Shown here: positions 60,099 to 64,000 of the stretch, in pieces | Layout of the letters: each line of letters starts with the position of its first letter | Numbering within the stretch: the first letter of the stretch is position 1 | Source of the DNA: JAIVGV01 sp036389335 | GTDB lineage: Bacteria; Acidobacteriota; Blastocatellia; Pyrinomonadales; Pyrinomonadaceae | Assembly (NCBI GenBank): GCA_036389335.1 | Contig: DASVQC010000020.1 | Location: 1 to 64,000, forward strand | Direction: 5' to 3' | Length of the DNA: 64,000 bases | Made by a program: the position numbers and the translations under genes | The notes under the pieces: model-generated | What the model was told of the DNA's origin: nothing | Databases searched by the model: none | The model's input: the letters and a program-made list of their open reading frames with translations, nothing else

Positions 60099-60170
60099 TT
60101 CTGGATCGTCTAGCCGGCAGGACGCCCGGCTCTGAACCGGGAAGTGGGGGTTCGATTCCTTCTCCCGAAG
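60099..60170 (+). tRNA. tRNA-Gln(CTG)
   Basis: 72 nt. Acceptor TTCTGGA/TCCCGAA has one T-C mismatch (fourth pair). D-arm GTC/GAC, anticodon stem CCCGG/CCGGG with loop CTCTGAA, T-stem contains two G-T pairs, discriminator G. No CCA. The mismatch and wobbles suggest mild decay. Confidence 0.85.
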
Positions 60171-60272
60171 CCGGATGCGGCGCGAAGCGACAAACGCCTC
60201 GCGCAGCCCGACGGGCTGACGCCCATTCGCCTTACGCTCATCGTTCATCGCTCTGACTTCATCGTTTCTTTC

Positions 60273-60348
60273 GAGCCCGTAGCTCAGACGGATTAAGAGC
60301 AGTCGTCTTCTAAACGACGGGTCGCAGGTTCGAGTCCTGCCGGGTTCA
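60273..60348 (+). tRNA. tRNA-Arg(TCT)
   Basis: Acceptor GAGCCCG/CGGGTTC, anticodon stem GTCGT/ACGAC with loop CTTCTAA, T-arm GCAGG TTCGAGT CCTGC, discriminator A. No CCA. Similar to tRNA-Arg(GCG) two genes upstream except in the anticodon arm. Confidence 0.93.
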
Positions 60349-60356
60349 CTTCACAC

Positions 60357-60431
60357 GCCGACGTAGCCCAACTAGGCAGAGGCGCTAGTCTTAGGAACTA
60401 GAGGTTGAGGGTTCGACTCCCTCCGTCGGCA
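60357..60431 (+). tRNA. tRNA with Leu anticodon TAG but class I variable loop
   Basis: Acceptor GCCGACG/CGTCGGC, D-arm GCC/GGC, anticodon stem CTAGT/ACTAG with loop CTTAGGA, variable loop only AGGTT (5 nt), T-arm GAGGG TTCGACT CCCTC, discriminator A. Total length is 75 nt; bacterial tRNA-Leu is normally class II, about 85-88 nt. Identity of the charged amino acid is uncertain. Confidence 0.85.
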
Positions 60432-60450
60432 TTCTCACACACCACCTCGG

Positions 60451-60538
60451 GCCGGGGTGGCGCAAACGGTTGACGCGCAAGTCTGAGAGGCTTGTGAGCC
60501 GCACGGCTCGAATGCGGGTTCGAATCCCGCCCCCGGCA
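60451..60538 (+). tRNA. tRNA-Leu(GAG), class II
   Basis: Acceptor GCCGGGG/CCCCGGC, anticodon stem CAAGT/GCTTG with loop CTGAGAG, long variable arm (TGAGCCGCACGGCTCGAAT), T-arm GCGGG TTCGAAT CCCGC, discriminator A. It is a conventional Leu tRNA and contrasts with its three class I neighbours. Confidence 0.93.
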
Positions 60539-60548
60539 TTCTTCCCGC

Positions 60549-60622
60549 GCGGGAGTGGCGCAAACGGTCGACGCGCCGTTCTTAAAAAACGGCTGTTGTG
60601 GGTTCGAGTCCCACCTCCCGCA
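60549..60622 (+). tRNA. tRNA with Leu anticodon TAA but class I variable loop
   Basis: Acceptor GCGGGAG/CTCCCGC, D-stem GCG/CGC, anticodon stem CCGTT/AACGG with loop CTTAAAA, variable loop CTGTT, T-arm GTGGG TTCGAGT CCCAC, discriminator A. 74 nt in all. No CCA. Confidence 0.85.
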
Positions 60623-60632
60623 TCCTTCGCGC

Positions 60633-60707
60633 GCGCGTGTAGCCCAACTCGGCAGAGGCGGCGGGCTCAAAACCCGCTCGGTGAAAGTTCGAATCTTTCC
60701 ACGCGCA
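60633..60707 (+). tRNA. tRNA with Leu anticodon CAA but class I variable loop
   Basis: Acceptor GCGCGTG/CACGCGC, D-arm GCC/GGC, anticodon stem GCGGG/CCCGC with loop CTCAAAA, variable loop TCGGT, T-arm GAAAG TTCGAAT CTTTC, discriminator A. 75 nt. No CCA. Its D-arm closely matches that of the TAG tRNA at 60357, suggesting a shared origin. Confidence 0.85.
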
Positions 60708-60729
60708 TCCGGCCCGACGAATTTCACGC

Positions 60730-60809
60730 GGGGCGTTTGGCAAGTCAGGTTTAAGCCGCTTGACCTTCAATCAAGAGAAGCGTGGGTTCGAATCCCACAC
60801 GCCCCGCCA
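60730..60809 (+). tRNA. tRNA-Glu(TTC) with C33
   Basis: Acceptor GGGGCGT/ACGCCCC, D-arm GGC/GCC with a large loop, anticodon stem CTTGA/TCAAG with loop CCTTCAA (C33), T-arm GTGGG TTCGAAT CCCAC, discriminator G and an encoded CCA. Unlike most of the array it has the CCA tail. Confidence 0.87.
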
Positions 60810-60852
60810 ACTGTTTTCACGACGAAACTTTTTCGCGGCGGAACTTCCTTAC

Positions 60853-60926
60853 GTGGATCGTAGCTCGACGGCAGAGCGCCGCGCTGTGGACGCGGTCACT
60901 TGAGGGTTCGACTCCCTCCGATCCAC
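60853..60926 (+). tRNA. tRNA-His(GTG)
   Basis: Has the extra 5' G (G-1) opposite discriminator C, the universal His identity feature. Acceptor TGGATCG/CGATCCA, anticodon stem CCGCG/CGCGG with loop CTGTGGA, T-arm GAGGG TTCGACT CCCTC. No CCA. Confidence 0.93.
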
Positions 60927-60947
60927 CTCTCCACTTGTCCTTCACAC

Positions 60948-61026
60948 GGCGCGTCGGGCAAGACGGGTCGAAGCCGCCCGCTTCTCGGGCGGGAGGACGC
61001 CGGTTCGAATCCGGCACGCGCCGCCA
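60948..61026 (+). tRNA. tRNA-Glu(CTC)
   Basis: Acceptor GGCGCGT/ACGCGCC, D-arm GGC/GCC, anticodon stem CCCGC/GCGGG with loop TTCTCGG (U33 kept), T-arm GCCGG TTCGAAT CCGGC, discriminator G, CCA encoded. Sister of the TTC tRNA at 60730. Confidence 0.9.
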
Positions 61027-61035
61027 AACTTTTCG

Positions 61036-61109
61036 GGAGCCGCGGGCCAGCCGGAGTGGCCGCCTGATCGTCAATCAGGAGATCGCGGGTTCGAGTCCCG
61101 CCGGTTCCG
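61036..61109 (+). tRNA. tRNA-Asp(GTC) with C33
   Basis: Acceptor GGAGCCG/CGGTTCC, D-arm GGCC/GGCC, anticodon stem CCTGA/TCAGG with loop TCGTCAA (C33), T-arm GCGGG TTCGAGT CCCGC, discriminator G as expected for Asp. No CCA. Confidence 0.87.
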
Positions 61110-61117
61110 TCACGCGC

Positions 61118-61191
61118 GCCTTCGTAGCTCAATCGCGCAGAGCGGGTGGCCCTTAACCACTCAGATCTGAGTTCGAATCTCAGCGAAGGCA
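61118..61191 (+). tRNA. tRNA-Lys(CTT) with C33
   Basis: Acceptor GCCTTCG/CGAAGGC, D-arm GCTC/GAGC, anticodon stem GGTGG/CCACT with loop CCCTTAA (C33), T-arm CTGAG TTCGAAT CTCAG, discriminator A. No CCA. A second Lys tRNA (TTT) with U33 lies at 63381. Confidence 0.87.
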
Positions 61192-61202
61192 CTTCTCGCA
61201 AA

Positions 61203-61276
61203 CGGGGTGTGGTGTAACGCAAGCATCCGAGTCCTGGGAACTCGTGGCGACAGTTCGATTCTGTCCACCCCGACCA
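61203..61276 (+). tRNA. tRNA-Pro(TGG) with C33 and GG-less D-loop
   Basis: The C1-G72 start and discriminator A are normal Pro features: acceptor CGGGGTG/CACCCCG, CCA encoded. The anticodon stem CGAGT/ACTCG has loop CCTGGGA (C33). The D-arm is short (GTG/CAT) and its loop TAACGCAAG lacks the conserved GG that docks with the T-loop, so the fold may be unstable. Confidence 0.85.
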
Positions 61277-61285
61277 CTTCCGCGC

Positions 61286-61363
61286 GCATCGTTGGTCCAG
61301 TCAGGTCGAAGACGCGGCGTTGCCAGCGCCGAGACCCGAGTTCGAATCTCGGACGATGCACCA
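61286..61363 (+). tRNA. tRNA-Gly(GCC)
   Basis: Acceptor GCATCGT/ACGATGC, D-arm GTC/GAC, anticodon stem CGGCG/CGCCG with loop TTGCCAG, T-arm CCGAG TTCGAAT CTCGG, discriminator A, CCA encoded. Confidence 0.92.
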
Positions 61364-61374
61364 AAAACCCGCGC

Positions 61375-61447
61375 GGGCGGTTAGCTCAATCGGAAGAGCG
61401 CCACGCTTCGAACGTGGATGCTGCGGGTTCGAGCCCTGCACCGCCCT
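61375..61447 (+). tRNA. tRNA-Arg(TCG), array copy
   Basis: Acceptor GGGCGGT/ACCGCCC, anticodon stem CCACG/CGTGG with loop CTTCGAA, T-arm CTGCGGG-region TTCGAGC, discriminator T, which is unusual for Arg. Same anticodon as the chromosomal copy at 49637 but only distantly similar in stems. Confidence 0.9.
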
Positions 61448-61449
61448 TC

Positions 61450-61541
61450 TTAACCAAGCTGTTAGCCATTAGCTGTTAGCTTTTAGCCGAACCGAACACG
61501 TCTGACCTTTCCGGCTAATAGCTAACAGCTAACAGCCGATC
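61450..61541. repeat. Heptad inverted repeat (GTTAGCT family) inside the array
   Basis: GCTGTTAGCCATTAGCTGTT and TAGC units face CTAATAGCTAACAGCTAACA around a 30-bp centre. First of five such elements between array tRNAs. Confidence 0.85.
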
Positions 61542-61550
61542 ATTTCCCGC

Positions 61551-61622
61551 GCACGTGTAGCCAAGCGGCAAGGCGACGGTCTGCAAAACCGTTAATCGTC
61601 GGTTCGACTCCGACCACGTGCT
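61551..61622 (+). tRNA. tRNA-Cys(GCA)
   Basis: Acceptor GCACGTG/CACGTGC, D-arm GCC/GGC, anticodon stem ACGGT/ACCGT with loop CTGCAAA, T-arm GTCGG TTCGACT CCGAC, discriminator T, the expected Cys identity base. No CCA. Confidence 0.93.
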
Positions 61623-61796
61623 TCGCTTTGGCGGCGAGCGCGAAGCTTGCGGGCTTCGACTCCGCCGCACGACACAGGCTTGCGAGCGGAAGCCGCGCCC
61701 CGCGGCTCGCCCTCACCACGCTCGCACTCCCCTTCCCTCCGCGCCGCGGGGCGCGACGAGGGGTTGAATAATTTTATGAAAGGAGGTGGACGGCAG

Positions 61797-62366
61797 ATGT
61801 CGATCAGCGGGCGGGTTCTCCTGCTCAACCAGACTTACGAGCCGCTCGGCACGGTCGGCGTGGCGCGCGCGATGATCATGACGTTCAAGAACACGGTCTC
61901 GGTCGAGGAGTGGGACGGCGACCGCATACTTAGAACGCCGCGCGACGAGTACCCCGTGCCGTCCGTCATCCGGCGTCGCACCTACGTCAACGTCCGGCGG
62001 CGGCGCGAGGCGTCGGGGTCGAAGCGCGTGCGGGTTTACATGCGCGACGGGTTCCGCTGCCAGTACTGCGGCGAGCGCAGGAACCCCGTCGAGCTGACGC
62101 TCGATCACATCCTCCCGCGCTCGCGCGGCGGCGACAACTCGGCGATCAACGTCGTCACCGCCTGCCGCTCGTGCAACCAGCGCAAGGGCAGCCGCACCCC
62201 CGAAGAGGCGCGGATGCCGCTGCTCACGGCGCAGACCGTGCTGCGCGCCGAACTGGATCGCGTCCTGCTCTGCCACTACGCGGAGGCGCGCCCGGAGTGG
62301 AAGAAGTACCTCTTCGCGGCGGACGCGGGCGCGGCTCCGCACGCGGGGCGGAGGCGTACGGCGTGA
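61797..62366 (+). CDS. HNH endonuclease inside the tRNA array
   Basis: The start is ATG 61797, chosen because AAAGGAGGTGG, the strongest ribosome-binding site in the region, lies 8 nt upstream. The 189-residue protein has an N-terminal domain (GRVLLLNQTYEPLGTVGVAR) found in a widespread HNH family. The HNH core is FRCQYCGERRNPVELTLDHI, LPRSRGGDNSAINVVTACRS and CNQRKG, with two CxxC zinc pairs, the DH of the active site and the Asn. The family's target, DNA or RNA, is not known to me. It interrupts the tRNA array in the same orientation. Confidence 0.92.
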   Translation: MSISGRVLLLNQTYEPLGTVGVARAMIMTFKNTVSVEEWDGDRILRTPRDEYPVPSVIRRRTYVNVRRRREASGSKRVRVYMRDGFRCQYCGERRNPVELTLDHILPRSRGGDNSAINVVTACRSCNQRKGSRTPEEARMPLLTAQTVLRAELDRVLLCHYAEARPEWKKYLFAADAGAAPHAGRRRTA

Positions 62367-62439
62367 GGGGCGGCGCGCGTGACGACCGTCGGGGCCGCCC
62401 CCGGCCCCACGAACCGTCGCGCGCCGCCCGCGCGGGTGC

Positions 62440-62511
62440 GGTCGGTTAGCTGAGACAGATTAGCGCGACGCTGAAGACGTCGAGAGGTTGGCGCGATTCC
62501 AACACCGACCA
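62440..62511 (+). tRNA. tRNA-Phe(GAA) with aberrant T-loop
   Basis: Acceptor GGTCGGT/ACCGACC, D-arm GCT/AGC, anticodon stem CGACG/CGTCG with loop CTGAAGA, discriminator A. The T-stem GTTGG/CCAAC encloses CGCGATT instead of TTCGATT, so the invariant T54, T55 and C56 are all changed. First gene after the HNH gene. No CCA. Confidence 0.82.
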
Positions 62512-62520
62512 TGCTTTCCC

Positions 62521-62595
62521 AGCCGGTTAACTCAGCCCGGTCAGAGTGCCTGTCTTACAAACAGGAAGCCGAAGGTTCGAATCCTTCACCGGCTA
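62521..62595 (+). tRNA. tRNA-Val(TAC)
   Basis: Acceptor AGCCGGT/ACCGGCT, D-arm ACTC/GAGT, anticodon stem CCTGT/ACAGG with loop CTTACAA, T-arm GAAGG TTCGAAT CCTTC, discriminator A. No CCA. Confidence 0.93.
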
Positions 62596-62605
62596 TCAAC
62601 CTTTT

Positions 62606-62694
62606 CGGGGCGTCGGCTCGCCCGCGCAGAACGTCGGACTGCGTCCGGGTAGTTGAGCGAGAGGCTTTCGGCGTTGGGTCTCGCGCCCCGGCCA
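62606..62694 (+). ncRNA. tRNA-like element with CCA end but degenerate arms
   Basis: The ends form a 7-bp acceptor (CGGGGCG/CGCCCCG) followed by G and CCA, like the CCA-bearing tRNAs of the array. A 5-bp stem CGAGA/TCTCG sits in the T-arm position but encloses 16 nt and lacks TTC. A short hairpin (ACTGC/GTAGT with a 6-nt loop containing CCG) is in the anticodon position. No standard tRNA fold can be drawn. It may be a decayed tRNA or a tRNA-mimicking RNA of the kind found in some Y RNA-like molecules. Confidence 0.5.
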
Positions 62695-62696
62695 CC

Positions 62697-62780
62697 ATTA
62701 GCTGTTAGCTATTAGCTGTTAGCTTTTAGCCAAAAGGATTCTGTTTTGCTAAAAGCTAACAGCTAATAGCTAACAGCTTC
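62697..62780. repeat. Heptad inverted repeat (GTTAGCT family)
   Basis: TTAGCTGTTAGCTATTAGCT and GTTAGC units face GCTAACAGCTAATAGCTAAC around AAAAGGATTCTGTTTT. Confidence 0.88.
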
Positions 62781-62782
62781 TC

Positions 62783-62855
62783 TGCGGAGTAGCTCAGTCG
62801 GCAGAGCACACGTCTCATAAACGTGAGCGCGCGGGTTCGAGCCCCGCCTCCGCGA
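62783..62855 (+). tRNA. tRNA-Met(CAT), elongator-type
   Basis: Acceptor TGCGGAG/CTCCGCG with a terminal T-G pair, D-arm GCTC/GAGC, anticodon stem CACGT/ACGTG with loop CTCATAA, discriminator A. The anticodon stem lacks the GGG/CCC run of initiators, so it is elongator Met, or Ile2 if C34 is lysidinylated. No CCA. Confidence 0.88.
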
Positions 62856-62860
62856 CTTCC

Positions 62861-62933
62861 GGGTCGGTAGCTCAAACGGCAGAGCAACAGTCCTGCAAAC
62901 TGTCACGTGTGAGTTCGAATCTCACCCGATCCA
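62861..62933 (+). tRNA. tRNA-Ala(TGC) with C33
   Basis: Acceptor GGGTCGG/CCGATCC. The third pair is G-T; the Ala determinant G3-U70 is therefore present, which supports the identity. Anticodon stem ACAGT/ACTGT with loop CCTGCAA (C33), T-arm GTGAG TTCGAAT CTCAC, discriminator A. No CCA. Confidence 0.88.
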
Positions 62934-62937
62934 TGTC

Positions 62938-63052
62938 ATAGCTGTTAGCTGTTAGCTGTTAGCTGTTAGCCGGAACGTTCTGTGCTGGCAGTCTCATGGC
63001 CGGTGGCTTTGAGGATTGGCTGACAGCTAATAGCTAACAGCTAACAGCTCTC
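62938..63052. repeat. Heptad inverted repeat (GTTAGCT family)
   Basis: Four exact GCTGTTA units face CAGCTAATAGCTAACAGCTA around a 45-bp GC-richer centre; the longest tandem run of the family in the window. Confidence 0.88.
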
Positions 63053-63053
63053 T

Positions 63054-63129
63054 TGCGGCGTAGCTCAAATGGCTTCAGAGCACCCGTCTCGTAAACGGGT
63101 GGTTGCGAGTTCGAATCTCGCCGCCGCAG
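63054..63129 (+). tRNA. tRNA-Thr(CGT)
   Basis: Acceptor TGCGGCG/CGCCGCA, D-arm GCTC/GAGC, anticodon stem CCCGT/ACGGG with loop CTCGTAA, T-arm GCGAG TTCGAAT CTCGC, discriminator G. No CCA. Confidence 0.92.
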
Positions 63130-63133
63130 TCAC

Positions 63134-63285
63134 GACCGGTTAGCGATTAGCTCTTAGCGGTTAGCGGTTAGCTGTTAGCTGTCAGCCATCGGCCAGAATT
63201 AAGAGCTGCTCGCTAATCGCTAACAGCTTCATTCCGGCTGACGGCTAACAGCTAACCGCTAACCGCTTCTAATCCCTAACAGCTT
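63134..63285. repeat. Heptad inverted repeat (GTTAGC variants), compound
   Basis: GTTAGCGATTAGCTCTTAGC and further GTTAGC units face CTAATCGCTAACAGC and ACGGCTAACAGCTAACCGCT. It has at least two right arms, so the palindrome seems duplicated. Confidence 0.82.
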
Positions 63286-63289
63286 CTTT

Positions 63290-63365
63290 TCCGGCGTCGC
63301 CAAGCTGGTAAGGCGCTCGATTGTTAATCGAGTCACCGGGGGTTCGAATCCTCCCGCCGGAGCCA
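63290..63365 (+). tRNA. tRNA-Asn(GTT)
   Basis: Acceptor TCCGGCG/CGCCGGA, D-arm GCC/GGC, anticodon stem CTCGA/TCGAG with loop TTGTTAA, T-arm ending TTCGAAT, discriminator G, CCA encoded. The first base pair T-A matches bacterial Asn tRNAs. Confidence 0.93.
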
Positions 63366-63380
63366 ACTCCACACACGCAG

Positions 63381-63454
63381 AGTCCGGTAGCTAAGCGGCC
63401 CAAGGCATCCGACTTTTAATCGGGGGATCGTCGGTTCGAATCCGACCCGGACTA
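63381..63454 (+). tRNA. tRNA-Lys(TTT)
   Basis: Acceptor AGTCCGG/CCGGACT, D-arm GCT/GGC with a wobble, anticodon stem TCCGA/TCGGG with loop CTTTTAA (U33 kept), T-arm GTCGG TTCGAAT CCGAC, discriminator A. No CCA. Confidence 0.9.
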
Positions 63455-63457
63455 TCG

Positions 63458-63568
63458 GAAGCGATTAGCGATTAGCTGTTAGCTGCTAGCCGGAATGATC
63501 GGCTTTCGCGTCAGCTCGGACTTCGGTTTTGTTTTGCTAACGGCTAATCGCTAAGAGCTAATCGCTCC
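63458..63568. repeat. Heptad inverted repeat (GTTAGCT family)
   Basis: AGCGATTAGCGATTAGCTGT and TAGCTGCTAGCC face GCTAACGGCTAATCGCTAAG; last copy before the TROVE gene. Confidence 0.85.
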
Positions 63569-63570
63569 CC

Positions 63571-63642
63571 CGCGGCGTAGCTCAACGGCAGCAGCACCCG
63601 CTTGATAAGCGGGCGACGAAGGTTCGACTCCTTCCGCCGCGA
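63571..63642 (+). tRNA. tRNA-Ile(GAT)
   Basis: Acceptor CGCGGCG/CGCCGCG, D-arm GCT/AGC, anticodon stem CCCGC/GCGGG with loop TTGATAA, T-arm GAAGG TTCGACT CCTTC, discriminator A. Last tRNA of the array, 130 nt ahead of the TROVE gene. The C1-G72 start is unusual for Ile. No CCA. Confidence 0.9.
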
Positions 63643-63771
63643 TCAGCTTTTCCGATTCGCGCCGGGCGGCGCGGACGCTGGCCCGAAGAACAGCTCACGG
63701 ATCAATTCGGTCGTCACCTTCTCCCCCGGCCCCGTGGCCGGGCGACGGCCCAGTGTGCAGGTACCACGATC
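63643..63771 (+). promoter_or_regulatory. Leader of the TROVE gene with hairpin
   Basis: A perfect 7-bp hairpin CCCGGCC/GGCCGGG (63725-63742) with loop CCGT lies 30 nt ahead of the ATG. No clear promoter is seen, so the gene may be read through from the array; the ribosome site is weak (CAGGTA). Confidence 0.5.
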
Positions 63772-64000
63772 ATGGCAAACAAGACGCTCTTCAAGTCGAT
63801 TGTCGGCAAGCTCATCCCCGCGGCGGACGCCCTAAACTCGGAGCGCGCGCCCGCTTACGCCTTCGCGCCGAAGCACGCGCTCGCGCAGTACGCCGCGACG
63901 GGCTGCATGAACTCGACCTTCTACGCCGACGCCTCGGAGCAGCTCTCGGTCGTGCTCTCGCTGTGCGAGACGGCAGACGCCGAGTTCGTCGCCAAGCTCG
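63772..64000 (+). CDS. rsr: TROVE-domain protein, Ro60/Rsr orthologue (3' end outside window)
   Basis: The 76 codons visible from ATG 63772 encode the start of a TROVE domain: NSERAPAYAFAPKHALAQYA, then ATGCMNSTFYADASEQLSVV and LSLCETADAEFVAKL. This matches the family opening (x-G-A-Y-x-x-x-P-x-x-A-L-x-Q-x-A-x-T-G-x-x-x-x-x-F-Y). Ro60 is a HEAT-repeat ring that binds Y RNAs on its outside and misfolded or broken RNAs in its centre. In Deinococcus, Rsr helps rRNA maturation and, with PNPase and a Y RNA, degrades RNA; in Salmonella it is linked to the RtcBA RNA-repair operon. Its place directly after a tRNA array, with a paired-end RNA ahead, suggests the array products or the RNA at 59474 are its ligands. 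Certain as to family, since the N-terminus is diagnostic; the rest is out of view. Confidence 0.93.
   Translation, partial: MANKTLFKSIVGKLIPAADALNSERAPAYAFAPKHALAQYAATGCMNSTFYADASEQLSVVLSLCETADAEFVAKL

Noticed and set aside
62606..62694. tRNA-Trp or tRNA-Sec
   Set aside because: No CCA or TCA anticodon can be placed in a 7-nt loop, and the T-arm is not standard.
61450..63568. CRISPR-like spacing of GTTAGCT repeats
   Set aside because: Units are 7-nt tandems forming palindromes with no unique 30-40-bp spacers of equal length, and tRNA genes lie between them.
59636..63642. Integrated prophage or integron
   Set aside because: No integrase, structural, or replication gene and no attachment repeats were found within the window; the right side is unseen, so it remains open.

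Overview
The window is high-GC bacterial DNA dominated by dispersed housekeeping genes. It carries a cotranscribed miaA-hfq pair, a uppS/cdsA/dxr/rseP/ispG isoprenoid and envelope cluster, a three-gene succinate dehydrogenase, outer-membrane beta-barrel proteins and an abundance of palindromic intergenic repeats built from about 7-nt units. This points to a Gram-negative lineage; Acidobacteriota (Blastocatellia-like) is my best guess, made from gene style and repeat type rather than from any database search.

Layout. 1-6.1 kb (+): end of a SpoIID/LytB-like sporulation-type protein, a glutaredoxin-like protein, a tiny membrane ORF, miaA, hfq, tmk, holB. 6.3-15.4 kb (-): uppS, a 676-codon unknown gene, cdsA, a thioredoxin-fold protein without its cysteines, dxr, rseP, ispG. 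15.7-20.5 kb: truA, pyrE, a DnaQ-type exonuclease, two DedA-family membrane proteins, an outer-membrane protein. 21-30.7 kb: ECF sigma factor with anti-sigma, haem-binding protein, penicillin-acylase-type amidohydrolase, beta-barrel protein, ThpR/LigT, an SPFH protein, an amidase. 30.8-40 kb: LysR regulator, a Coq4-like protein, sdhCAB, a decayed hicA with intact hicB, a sensor pseudo-kinase, mdh. 40-50 kb: Smr protein, a umuD-X-umuC SOS-type cluster, a PD-(D/E)XK nuclease, tRNA-Arg(CCT), apt, acyP, a large secreted protein, a chlorite-dismutase-family protein, cytochrome c, tRNA-Arg(TCG). 50-58.7 kb: two large secreted surface proteins, a Dna2-like nuclease-helicase and a zinc-ribbon protein.

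The most unusual part is 59.0-64.0 kb. A strong sigma-70-like promoter drives a terminated transcript of about 370 nt. A second structured RNA follows (59474-59610) whose ends pair perfectly over 12 bp, as in Y RNAs. Then come 27 tRNA genes and one degenerate tRNA-like element in 4 kb, all on the + strand, with an HNH nuclease gene inside the array. The first 76 codons of a TROVE (Ro60/Rsr) protein lie at the right edge. The array offers 19 of 20 amino-acid specificities (no Trp seen). It contains six tRNAs with C instead of the near-invariant U33, and three tRNAs with leucine anticodons but short class I variable loops. A Ro60-type RNA chaperone, a candidate Y RNA and a set of odd tRNAs side by side suggest a tRNA/RNA quality-control, repair or decoy module. 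That functional reading is inference; the arrangement and the tRNA anomalies are read directly from the sequence.
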